In this document: one piece after another, positions 32,856 to 40,062 of the stretch | Numbering within the stretch: position 1 is the stretch's first letter | How the letters are laid out: every line of letters begins with the position of its first letter | Assembly (NCBI GenBank): GCA_016714685.1 | Contig: JADKCH010000019.1 | Coordinates: forward strand, 1 to 41,139 | Reading direction: 5' to 3' | Source of the DNA: Candidatus Geothrix odensensis | GTDB lineage: Bacteria > Acidobacteriota > Holophagae > Holophagales > Holophagaceae | Length of the DNA: 41,139 nucleotides | Position numbers and translations under genes: made by a program | Notes under the pieces: generated by a model | Told to the model about the DNA's origin: nothing | Databases searched by the model: none | What the model saw: only the letters and a program-made list of their open reading frames with translations

Positions 32856-32922
32856 GGAAACCCCCTGGTTCCATTGAATCCCAAGGTGACCGTGGCCCTC
32901 ATCTCATCAAGATTCTGTTCTC

Positions 32923-32951
32923 TTGAGCATTCGGGGGAAAAGCGTTAGACT
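32923..32951 (+). promoter_or_regulatory. Probable sigma-70 promoter of rimP-nusA-infB
   Basis: TTGAGC (32923-32928), a 17-base spacer and TAGACT (32946-32951) each match the consensus at four of six positions with ideal spacing. It lies about 90 bases before the rimP start and upstream of the leader hairpin, which would therefore be transcribed. Confidence 0.5.
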
Positions 32952-32996
32952 TCAGGCTCAATTCGGCCATGGTGTCCCGTTTCGGGCCCAAGACTG

Positions 32997-33019
32997 GGTG
33001 GGTTCGACCCACCTTTTTT
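32997..33019 (+). terminator. Leader terminator/attenuator upstream of rimP
   Basis: GGTGGGT, loop TCG, ACCCACC and six Ts form a textbook intrinsic terminator 20 bases before the rimP start. Because no gene ends here on the plus strand and a promoter lies upstream, it probably attenuates the rimP-nusA-infB operon. Leaders with terminators before rimP/nusA are known in other bacteria; NusA itself affects such hairpins and could close a feedback loop. Confidence 0.75.
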
Positions 33020-33039
33020 GTTGTCCTGTCGGAGTCTCA

Positions 33040-33609
33040 GTGGATTTGAAGAAAGTGCAGCCTCCCCTCGAGCGCCAGCTGGCCCTGCTGGGCTATGAGC
33101 TGGTGCACCTGGAGACTGTCCGCGAGGGCAAGGACGAGTTGCTGCGCCTTTACATCGACCACCTGGATGCCGAGACCAGCCACCGCAAGGTGACCCTGGA
33201 CGACTGCACCACCGCCCATGAGGGCCTGCTGCTCTGGATGGATGTCGAATTCCCCGACCTGCGCGAGAAGCTCGGCGTGGAGGTGAGCAGCCCCGGCATG
33301 GAACGCCCCCTGGTGAAGGCCGATCATTTCCGGCGCTTCGCGGGAAGGCTCTGCCGCGTGCAGACCGCCGCCCCCATCAACGGCCAGAAGCGCTTCAAGG
33401 GCTGGATCGGCCCCGTGGCGGACGGCAGCATCACCCTCGAAGAGGACGGCGTGCTCAAGACCGTGCCCATCGAGGCCATCCAGAAGGCCCGCCTGGCGCC
33501 TTTTGACGAAGACAAGACCCCCCGGCCCAAGCACCTGGTCGGGCGACTCACCGAGATGCCTGATGCCGACGGCGTAGAGACAAGCGCCGCCGAAGAAGAG
33601 GAGGCCTGA
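33040..33609 (+). CDS. rimP: Ribosome maturation factor RimP
   Basis: A 189-residue RimP, needed for 30S subunit maturation. Signatures are GYELVHLETVREGKDELLRLYIDH in the first domain and the family motif VEVSSPGMERPLVKADHFRRFAG. A SH3-like C-terminal domain follows (LKTVPIEAIQKARLAPF), then an acidic tail. The start is a GTG at 33040 with GGAG nine bases upstream. An ATG-initiated extension from 32923 would include the terminator hairpin and is rejected. The stop is one base before the nusA ATG, the classic rimP-nusA-infB order. Confidence 0.95.
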   Translation: MDLKKVQPPLERQLALLGYELVHLETVREGKDELLRLYIDHLDAETSHRKVTLDDCTTAHEGLLLWMDVEFPDLREKLGVEVSSPGMERPLVKADHFRRFAGRLCRVQTAAPINGQKRFKGWIGPVADGSITLEEDGVLKTVPIEAIQKARLAPFDEDKTPRPKHLVGRLTEMPDADGVETSAAEEEEA

Positions 33610-33610
33610 G

Positions 33611-34939
33611 ATGGCAAACGTCGCAACGACCTTTTTCGACAGCGTGAAGATGATCGCCGCTGAAAAGGGCATCCCCGAAGAGGATGTCTTCGCCGCGGTG
33701 GAGGAAGCCCTCGCCAAGGCCGCGGACAAGTATTTCAACGCCCAGGATTTCTACGGCAACTTCCAGGCCCAGATGGACCGGGAGACCGGCGAGTTCCATG
33801 TCTACGCGCTGAAGCAGGTCGTGGCCGAGGTCGAGGAGGAGGACCTGGAGATCAGCCTGGTCGAGGCCCAGACCCTGAACCCGGATGCCGCCGAGGGGGA
33901 CACCCTCTGGTTGCCCCAGGACACCAGCCAGCTCGGTCGCATCGCCGCCCAGGCCGCCAAGCAGGTGCTGGTGCAGAAGGTCCGCGAGGCCGAGCGCGAG
34001 CGCATCTTCACCGAGTTCGCCGACCGCATCGGCGAGGTGGTGGTGGCCGAGGTCAAGCGCTTCGAGAAGAGCGCCATCATCCTCGAGATCGATCGCGTGG
34101 AATCCATGCTCCGCCGCAGCGAGGCCCTTCGCGGCGACCGCTTCGACAAGGGCCAGCGCATCAAGGTCGTCATCGTCAGCGTGGACCGCAGCGCCAAGGA
34201 TCCCCAGGTGCAGGTCAGCCGCACCGACCCGCGGCTGCTCATCAAGCTCTTCGAGAATGAAGTGCCCGAGATCCACGACGGCACCGTGGTCATCCGCAAC
34301 TGCGTCCGCGAAGCGGGCGACCGCGCCAAGGTGGCCGTCCACAGCCTCGACCCCGACGTCGATCCCGTGGGCGCCTGCGTGGGCCTCAAAGGCAGCCGCG
34401 TCCAGGCCATCATCCGCGAGCTGAAGAACGAGAAGATCGACATCGTCCGCTACTCGGACGACCCGGCGCAGTTCATCGCCAACGCGCTGAACCCCGCCAA
34501 GGCCATCCGCGTGAACCTCGGCGACCCCGAGGGCCGCCGGGTCGAGGTGGTGGTGGACGACGAGCAGCTCAGCGTCGCCATCGGCAAGCGCGGCCAGAAC
34601 GTGCGCCTCGCCGCCAAGCTCACGGGCTGGAACATCGACGTCCGCAGCGAGGCCGACAAGCGCCGCGAGGCGGAAGTCGCCATGGGTCTCGCCCTGCCCG
34701 TTCCCGAGGCCGTCGCCGCCCCCGAGGAGGAGGCCGCCGCCCCCGCCTCCACGCTCCTGGAGGCCCTGCAGGTCGAGGGCCTGGATGCCACCCTGGCTGA
34801 TCGGCTTGCCGCCGCGGGCTACCCCGACGCCAAATCCCTTTACACTGTTACAGCCGAGCAGCTGATGCAGGTGGAGGGCATGGACCAGGACCTGGCCTTC
34901 CGTCTCATCGATGCCGTGCAGGCTCACTTCGGGGAGTAG
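33611..34939 (+). CDS. nusA: Transcription termination/antitermination factor NusA
   Basis: A 442-residue NusA that binds RNA polymerase and RNA to modulate pausing and termination. The N-terminal polymerase-binding domain (MANVATTFFDSVKMIAAEKG) is followed by an S1 domain, then KH1 and KH2 (VGLKGSRVQAIIRELKNEKI, VAIGKRGQNVRLAAKLTGW). After an Ala/Glu linker there is one helix-hairpin-helix-like C-terminal unit (LEALQVEGLDATLADRLAAAG, VEGMDQDLAFRLID). There is one base between the rimP stop and this ATG, with GGAGG inside the end of rimP. Confidence 0.97.
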   Translation: MANVATTFFDSVKMIAAEKGIPEEDVFAAVEEALAKAADKYFNAQDFYGNFQAQMDRETGEFHVYALKQVVAEVEEEDLEISLVEAQTLNPDAAEGDTLWLPQDTSQLGRIAAQAAKQVLVQKVREAERERIFTEFADRIGEVVVAEVKRFEKSAIILEIDRVESMLRRSEALRGDRFDKGQRIKVVIVSVDRSAKDPQVQVSRTDPRLLIKLFENEVPEIHDGTVVIRNCVREAGDRAKVAVHSLDPDVDPVGACVGLKGSRVQAIIRELKNEKIDIVRYSDDPAQFIANALNPAKAIRVNLGDPEGRRVEVVVDDEQLSVAIGKRGQNVRLAAKLTGWNIDVRSEADKRREAEVAMGLALPVPEAVAAPEEEAAAPASTLLEALQVEGLDATLADRLAAAGYPDAKSLYTVTAEQLMQVEGMDQDLAFRLIDAVQAHFGE

Positions 34940-34997
34940 GCTGTCGTCCTGCAGCCCCCTTCCTTCTTCCCACCCCAGGCCGAGGTAATCCGCTTAC

Positions 34998-37900
34998 ATG
35001 CTGCGCATCAACCAACTCGCCAAAGAGCTCGGAGTCGCCAACCAGGAGGTCATTGAGGCCTGCGAGAAGCGCCTGGGCCTCCCGGGGAAGAGCCATAGCT
35101 CCAACCTCACCGATGACCAGGCGGACCAGCTGCGTCGAGGCTTCCAGGGCAAGCACAAGGGGGACCACGAAGCTCCTCCCCTCGCCCTGCACAAGCCCTC
35201 TGCCGCCGTGAAGGTCGTGAAGGGCCCCGCGCCCGCCGCCCGCCTCGAACCCAAGGCCGAGCCGCGGCCCGAGCCCCAGCCTGAGCCTGCCAAGCCCGCC
35301 CCGGCGGTGCTGGTGAAGAAGGCCGAGCCCAGGCCCGAGCCGCCGGCCGAGCCCGCGCCCGAGGTGCAGCCCGCCCCCAAGGCGGCCGAACCCCCGGCGG
35401 CCGAGACGCCGGCCCCCGAGTCGCCCGCCAGGGTGTCGGCACCGGCCCCCGCCGAGCCTGTCCAGGAGACCTTCTCCCGGCTCAAGGTGTCGACGACGGC
35501 TCCCGCTCCCGCCCCCCGCGAGGACAAGCCCGCCCGCTACATCCAGCTGCCCCCGGCGCGGCCCACGGGCCCTGCGGCCCAGCGCCCGGCCCAGGCGCCG
35601 ACCCAGCCCCAGGCACCGGCCGGCGGCCCCCGACCTGAAGCGGGCGCCCGCCCCATCGTCCAGCGCCCCGGCCAGTCCCCGAGCAATGTCCAGCGCTCCG
35701 GCATGCCGCAGAAGGAAAAGGCCGTCCTGCAGATGGCCACCAACACCGGCCGCGGCGAAGTCCGCCATGAGCCCGTGCCGCCCGCCACCCCGGCCCGGCG
35801 CCCCTACATCCCCCCCGCCATCACGGAGATGCGGACGGACCAGGGCTTCAGCCGCATCAAGACTTCGGACACTCCGGCCCCCGCGCCGCGGTCCACGGAA
35901 CCCGCCCGCTACATCCAGCTGCCCCAGGCCCGGCCTGCGCCGGGCAGCCGGCCCAGCGGCCCCGGTGGTCGCCCTGGCGGCCCGGGTGGTCCTGGTCGTG
36001 GTCCCGGCGGACCCGGTGGTCGCCCGAGCGGCCCCGGCGGTCGTCCCGGTGGTCCCGGTGGCCGTCCCATGGGCTCCCGCCCCGGCGGCCCCGGTCGCGG
36101 TCCCTCCATCCCGGCTTCGGGTCCCATTGATCCCAACAGCCAGAAGGGCCCTGGCCGCGGCGCCCACGTGGGCGGCAAGAAGAAGAAGGGCGGCTACGTC
36201 CGGAGCAAGGAGGAGGAACTCGACCTCAAGCTCCGCCAGCCCCGCTCACGCGCCCAGCAGGTGGCCAGCGAGTACATCGAAGAGGAAATCGGCATCGTCA
36301 TGCTGTCCGAGGGCGTGACGGTCAAGGAACTCGCCGAGAAGTGCAACCGCCCCGCCAAGGACGTGGTCGCCAAGCTGCTCCACCGCGGCATCTTCGCCAC
36401 CATCAACCAGCCCCTCGACACCGAGATGGCCAAGGACATCGCCCGCGAGTTCGGCTTCCTGGCCGACATCGTCACCTTCGAGGAAGACGTCCAGATCATG
36501 GCCGACGAGTCCGGCGAGGTGCAGGGCGAGAAGCGCCCCCGCCCCCCTGTCGTCACCATCATGGGCCACGTCGACCACGGCAAGACCTCGCTGCTGGACG
36601 CCATCCGCAAGACCAAGGTGGCGGCCGGCGAAGCTGGCGGCATCACGCAGCACGTGGGCGCCTACCACGTGGACGTCAAGGATCCGAACACCGGCGAGAT
36701 GCGCCAGGTGGTCTTCCTCGACACCCCCGGTCACGAAGCCTTCACGAAGATGCGCGCCCGCGGCGCCAAGGTCACGGACATCGCCATCCTGGTGGTGGCC
36801 GCCGACGATGGCGTCATGCCCCAGACCGTGGAGTCCATCAACCACGCCAAGGCCGCGGACGTGCCGCTGATCGTGGCCGTGAACAAGGTGGACAAGCCCG
36901 GCGCCAATCCGGACAAGGTCCAGCAGGGCCTGCTCCAGCACAGCGTCCAGACCGAGGCCTACGGCGGCGATGTCCCCGCCGTGCTCGTCAGCGCCAAGAC
37001 CAAGCAGGGCCTCGATGAACTCCTCGAGACCATCCTGCTCGTGGCGGACCTGAAGGAACTGAAGGCCGTCTTCGACTGCCCCGCCGCCGGGTCCATCATC
37101 GAAGGCCGCCTCGATCGCGGTCGCGGTCCCGTGGCCACCGTGCTCGTCCAGCGCGGCACCCTCAAGGCCGGCGACATCTTCGTGGCCGGCGCCACCATGG
37201 GCCGTGTCCGCGCCATGTTCGACGACCTGGGCCGCAAGGTCACGGAAGTCGGTCCCTCCAGCGCGGTGCAGATCCTCGGCTTCGAGGAAGTGCCCAGCGC
37301 CGGCGACAACTTCCAGGTGGTGGAGGACGAGGCCAAGGCCCGCACCATCGCGACCTTCCGCCAGGAAAAGGCCAAGCAGGCGGCCCAGCAGAAGCAGCGC
37401 GCCACCCTGGAGACCCTGTTCAGCACCATCAAGGACGGCCAGGTCAAGGAGCTCGCCCTCATCATCAAGGCCGATACCCAGGGCTCGGTCGAGTCCCTGG
37501 TGGGCCAGCTGGAGCGCCTCAGCACCGACAAGGTCCGGGTGCGCATCATCCACAGCGCCGCCGGCACCGTCACCGAGAACGACGTGCTGCTCGCCGAAGC
37601 CTCCAAGGCCACCATCATCGGCTTCCACACCAAGGCCGAGAAGAAGACCGAGGAACTGGCCCGCGAGGAGGGTGTGGACCTGCGCTTCCACGACATCATC
37701 TACAAGGTCACGGAGGAGATCGAGCAGGCCATGGTCGGCATGCTGGACGCCACCGAGAAGGAGACCGTCCACGGCCAGGCCGAGGTGCGCCAGCTCTTCA
37801 AGATCGGCCGCACCGTCATCGCCGGTTCCTTCGTCACCGAAGGCAAGGTCCAGAAGAGCTTCAAGGTCCGCGTCAAGCGGGGCGAAGCGGTCCTGTTCGA

Positions 37901-38060
37901 AGGCGGCCTGAAGAACCTCAAGCGGTTCAAGGAAGACGTGACCGAAGTGAAGAACGGCCTCGACTGCGGCATCTCGCTCGAGGGCTTCGACGAGCTGAAG
38001 GAAGGGGACATCCTCGAGTTCTTCAGCAAAGAGAAGGTGATTGCCACCACCCTGAGCTGA
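34998..38060 (+). CDS. infB: Translation initiation factor IF-2
   Basis: A 1020-residue IF-2 that places initiator tRNA on the 30S subunit. An N-terminal IF2_N domain (LRINQLAKELGVANQEVIEA) precedes a very long Pro/Ala/Gly-rich linker (residues about 60-390). The linker contains two copies of a 30-residue motif and a collagen-like GPGGRPGG stretch at about 313-376. A second IF2_N-like domain leads to the GTPase: G1 GHVDHGKT from Gly523, G3 DTPGHEAF, G4 NKVDKP from Asn629, and the SAK motif. Domains II-IV follow, ending ILEFFSKEKVIATTLS. It is the last gene of the operon, 58 bases after nusA, and ends at a strong terminator. Confidence 0.97.
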   Translation: MLRINQLAKELGVANQEVIEACEKRLGLPGKSHSSNLTDDQADQLRRGFQGKHKGDHEAPPLALHKPSAAVKVVKGPAPAARLEPKAEPRPEPQPEPAKPAPAVLVKKAEPRPEPPAEPAPEVQPAPKAAEPPAAETPAPESPARVSAPAPAEPVQETFSRLKVSTTAPAPAPREDKPARYIQLPPARPTGPAAQRPAQAPTQPQAPAGGPRPEAGARPIVQRPGQSPSNVQRSGMPQKEKAVLQMATNTGRGEVRHEPVPPATPARRPYIPPAITEMRTDQGFSRIKTSDTPAPAPRSTEPARYIQLPQARPAPGSRPSGPGGRPGGPGGPGRGPGGPGGRPSGPGGRPGGPGGRPMGSRPGGPGRGPSIPASGPIDPNSQKGPGRGAHVGGKKKKGGYVRSKEEELDLKLRQPRSRAQQVASEYIEEEIGIVMLSEGVTVKELAEKCNRPAKDVVAKLLHRGIFATINQPLDTEMAKDIAREFGFLADIVTFEEDVQIMADESGEVQGEKRPRPPVVTIMGHVDHGKTSLLDAIRKTKVAAGEAGGITQHVGAYHVDVKDPNTGEMRQVVFLDTPGHEAFTKMRARGAKVTDIAILVVAADDGVMPQTVESINHAKAADVPLIVAVNKVDKPGANPDKVQQGLLQHSVQTEAYGGDVPAVLVSAKTKQGLDELLETILLVADLKELKAVFDCPAAGSIIEGRLDRGRGPVATVLVQRGTLKAGDIFVAGATMGRVRAMFDDLGRKVTEVGPSSAVQILGFEEVPSAGDNFQVVEDEAKARTIATFRQEKAKQAAQQKQRATLETLFSTIKDGQVKELALIIKADTQGSVESLVGQLERLSTDKVRVRIIHSAAGTVTENDVLLAEASKATIIGFHTKAEKKTEELAREEGVDLRFHDIIYKVTEEIEQAMVGMLDATEKETVHGQAEVRQLFKIGRTVIAGSFVTEGKVQKSFKVRVKRGEAVLFEGGLKNLKRFKEDVTEVKNGLDCGISLEGFDELKEGDILEFFSKEKVIATTLS

Positions 38061-38078
38061 TCTACCCGCCAAGTGGCA

Positions 38079-38107
38079 AAAAGGGGCCCGCATCGCGGGC
38101 CCCTTTT
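38079..38107 (+). terminator. Terminator of the rimP-nusA-infB operon
   Basis: A 13-base-pair stem, AAAAGGGGCCCGC with its complement at 38095-38107 and loop ATC, begins 18 bases after infB and ends in four Ts. It is followed by an AT-rich stretch (38108-38175) that probably holds the hppD promoter. That stretch includes TTTGA and TCAAA arms around 38123-38143, but I cannot fix -35 and -10 boxes. Confidence 0.85.
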
Positions 38108-38233
38108 CAATTGGACTCCATATTTGACTCAATGGTGTTCAAATGCTGATTAGACTGAAGTAACTATTTTCTCTGTGATCCCCGTCACCCCCATTGGTCC
38201 GCACACTGATTCCCTGCCCACTCTAGGAACCCC

Positions 38234-39343
38234 ATGTCTACGCCCAGCTTCGACCTCAGCACCCCCGTCGCGGGCCACGCCGCCACGAATCCCCTGGGAC
38301 TCAGCCGCATCGACCACTTCCAGCTGACAGGCTCCATCGACAAGTTGGACCCCCTCTACCGCCGACTCGGCTTCGAGCGGGTGGCCGTGGGCCGGTACGC
38401 CTGGGGATGCGTGGTCCACCTGCGTCAGCAGCGGATGGATGTCCTGATCTTCGAGGCGAATGCCACCCATCCGGCCGGACGCTACTTCGAGGCCCATGGC
38501 GAGGGGGTCTGCGCCCTGAATTTCGTCGTGGAGGACCTGGAGGTGGCCCTGGAGCAGGCCCGCGCCCGGGGGGCTCGGGTCATGCTCGAACCCCAGGTGC
38601 ATGAGCTTGGAGGGGGCACCCTGCGCTTCGCGGCCATCCAGGGGGTGGGCGAGGTCTGGAACTACCTCGTGGAGCGCAAGGGGGACCTTGACACCTTCTG
38701 GCCCGGCCTCGTCGCTGAGGCGGCCCCGGCCTTCTGCGACCCCGGCCTGGTGCGGGTGGACCACCTCACCAACAATGTGGGACCGGGCGAGATGGACCCC
38801 CTGGTGGACTTCTACGAACGGGTCTATGGCTTCGGGGTCACCCGCGAGTTCCACATCCGGGGCGCGCTGGGCACGGGCCTCGACTCCAAGGTCGTGCAGA
38901 GCTCCAACAACCAGGTGATCATCCCCATCAACCAGCCCACGGACGAGAAGAGCCAGGTCCAGGAATACGTGACCCGCCACAAGGGCCAGGGCGTCCAGCA
39001 CATCGCCATGTCCACCAATGACATCTTCCACACCCTCCGCACCCTTCGGGAGCAGGGCTTCCAGTTCCTCCGCGTCCCCGACACCTACTACGACATGCTC
39101 CCGAGCCGCGTGGCCCGCGGCGGGTACACCGTCCGCGAGGACTTCTCCGCGGTGAAGGAGATGGGCGTTCAGATTGATGGTGACGAGACCGGCTATCTCC
39201 TGCAGATCTTCAGCGAGGATCAGATCGGCCCGCTGTTCTTCGAGATCATCCAGCGGCGGGGGAACATGGGCTTCGGCGAGGGCAACTTCCAGGCCCTGTA
39301 CGACTCCATCGAGCTGGATCAGAAGAAGCGGGGCGTTCTCTAA
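38234..39343 (+). CDS. hppD: 4-hydroxyphenylpyruvate dioxygenase
   Basis: A 369-residue non-haem iron enzyme converting 4-hydroxyphenylpyruvate to homogentisate in tyrosine degradation. Two vicinal-oxygen-chelate halves are present. The iron ligands are His177 (VRVDHLTNNV), His256 (GVQHIAMSTND) and Glu337 (LFFEIIQRRG). The length equals the usual bacterial/animal size. It has its own transcription unit after the infB terminator; no homogentisate dioxygenase is visible here. Together with the pterin carbinolamine dehydratase at 30365-30673 it suggests phenylalanine/tyrosine catabolism. Confidence 0.96.
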   Translation: MSTPSFDLSTPVAGHAATNPLGLSRIDHFQLTGSIDKLDPLYRRLGFERVAVGRYAWGCVVHLRQQRMDVLIFEANATHPAGRYFEAHGEGVCALNFVVEDLEVALEQARARGARVMLEPQVHELGGGTLRFAAIQGVGEVWNYLVERKGDLDTFWPGLVAEAAPAFCDPGLVRVDHLTNNVGPGEMDPLVDFYERVYGFGVTREFHIRGALGTGLDSKVVQSSNNQVIIPINQPTDEKSQVQEYVTRHKGQGVQHIAMSTNDIFHTLRTLREQGFQFLRVPDTYYDMLPSRVARGGYTVREDFSAVKEMGVQIDGDETGYLLQIFSEDQIGPLFFEIIQRRGNMGFGEGNFQALYDSIELDQKKRGVL

Positions 39344-39443
39344 CGCCGCCACTGTCCTCACGGCCGGGGCTTCGGCGAGGCAGAGCAGAGGATACGCAAT
39401 AAGGTCCTAGGCAATGCAAGCTGGCCCCGACTTGAGCGGAGGA

Positions 39444-39668
39444 TCAGGGCTCGGGCAGCCACGCGATTTTGACCTTCCGGTGCTGGGCAACACAGTCGCG
39501 TAGATACAAGTTGATGAGGCTCTGATAGGGAACACCTGCCTCGAGCGCCATGTTCTTGAAGTAGAGGACGACTTCTTCGGAGAGGCGCATCGTGACTGGC
39601 TTCTTGAGTTTCGAAGCGTAGGGATTCTTGCGGGCCTTCATCCTTGAAAAATCGAATTCGGATCTCAT
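39444..39668 (-). CDS. brnA: BrnA-type antitoxin
   Basis: A 74-residue protein with the BrnA pattern: an N-terminal MRSEFDFSRMKARKNPY segment, then a ribbon-helix-helix region (KKPVTMRLSEEVVLYFKNMA) and GVPYQSLINLYLRD. BrnA binds and neutralises BrnT and represses their shared promoter as a DNA-binding complex. GGAGGTG lies eight bases before the ATG at 39668, and the ATG overlaps the stop of brnT (CCATGAG), the standard brnTA order. Codon use is less GC-biased than that of the neighbours, suggesting horizontal acquisition. Confidence 0.85.
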   Translation of the reverse strand: MRSEFDFSRMKARKNPYASKLKKPVTMRLSEEVVLYFKNMALEAGVPYQSLINLYLRDCVAQHRKVKIAWLPEP

Positions 39669-39953
39669 GGCAATTCACCTCCATAGAATGAGCTTTCACG
39701 TCTGGTGGCTCTGCGCGCAGAAATGATACGAATCAAACCACCAGACTCACGTTCGCAGTGACAGACGACAAGCACCCGAGCACTGGAACTCAGACCAAGC
39801 ATGATGAATCGGTCCTCAGAGGACGAATGCTCATCGTCGTAGAACTGAATGGCAAACTCATCGTAGAAGACCGACTGAGCCCTCCTCGAAGGAGATCCCG
39901 TGCTTCTTCAGATTTAGCGCAGCCTTGGAATGATCCCACTCGAATTGGATCAT
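39665..39953 (-). CDS. brnT: BrnT-type ribonuclease toxin, with a +1 frameshift at 39880-39882
   Basis: From the ATG at 39953 the protein starts MIQFEWDHSKAALNLKKHG and ISFEE, the hallmark N-terminus of BrnT (RelE-fold RNase). As written, the frame stops after about 31 codons. Removing one base of the CCC at 39880-39882 (GGG in the coding strand) gives ISFEEAQSVFYDEFA and continues through SSSEDRFIMLGLSSSARVLV and IRIISARRATRRE to a TGA at 39665-39667, about 95 residues, the normal BrnT size. It is easily missed because no single long frame exists. The stop overlaps the brnA start. Confidence 0.85.
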
Positions 39954-39954
39954 A

Positions 39955-39987
39955 AATACAGTGTATTGCTATGTCCCTTCTCGTCAA
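39955..39987 (-). promoter_or_regulatory. brnTA promoter with overlapping palindromic operator
   Basis: On the minus strand, TTGACG (complement of 39982-39987), a 16-base spacer and TACACT (complement of 39960-39965) form a good promoter. A perfect inverted repeat, AATACA-G-TGTATT (39955-39967), covers the -10 box and is a plausible operator for BrnA-BrnT autorepression. Transcription would start at or next to the brnT ATG, so the mRNA may be leaderless. Confidence 0.55.
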
Positions 39988-39999
39988 GGGAGCCCTAAC

Positions 40000-40039
40000 G
40001 ATTGAAGAGGACGCACCCTTCGGTGTGCCCTCTTCAATC
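40000..40039 (-). terminator. Long hairpin between the PKD-domain gene and brnTA
   Basis: GATTGAAGAGG (40000-40010) pairs with CCTCTTCAATC (40029-40039), and inner GCAC/GTGC arms close around CCTTCG. It lies 24 bases after the stop of the PKD gene and upstream of the brnTA promoter. There is no strong T run, so it may be a weak terminator or insulate the two units. Confidence 0.5.
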
Positions 40040-40062
40040 TGGGGGGTGATTCGTCCTGAGAC

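Noticed and set aside
32923..33039. ATG-initiated N-terminal extension of RimP
   Set aside because: It would translate through the leader terminator hairpin; the GTG at 33040 has a well-placed GGAG and matches the family N-terminus.
36246..38132. Minus-strand frame opposite infB
   Set aside because: Antisense shadow of a universally conserved gene.
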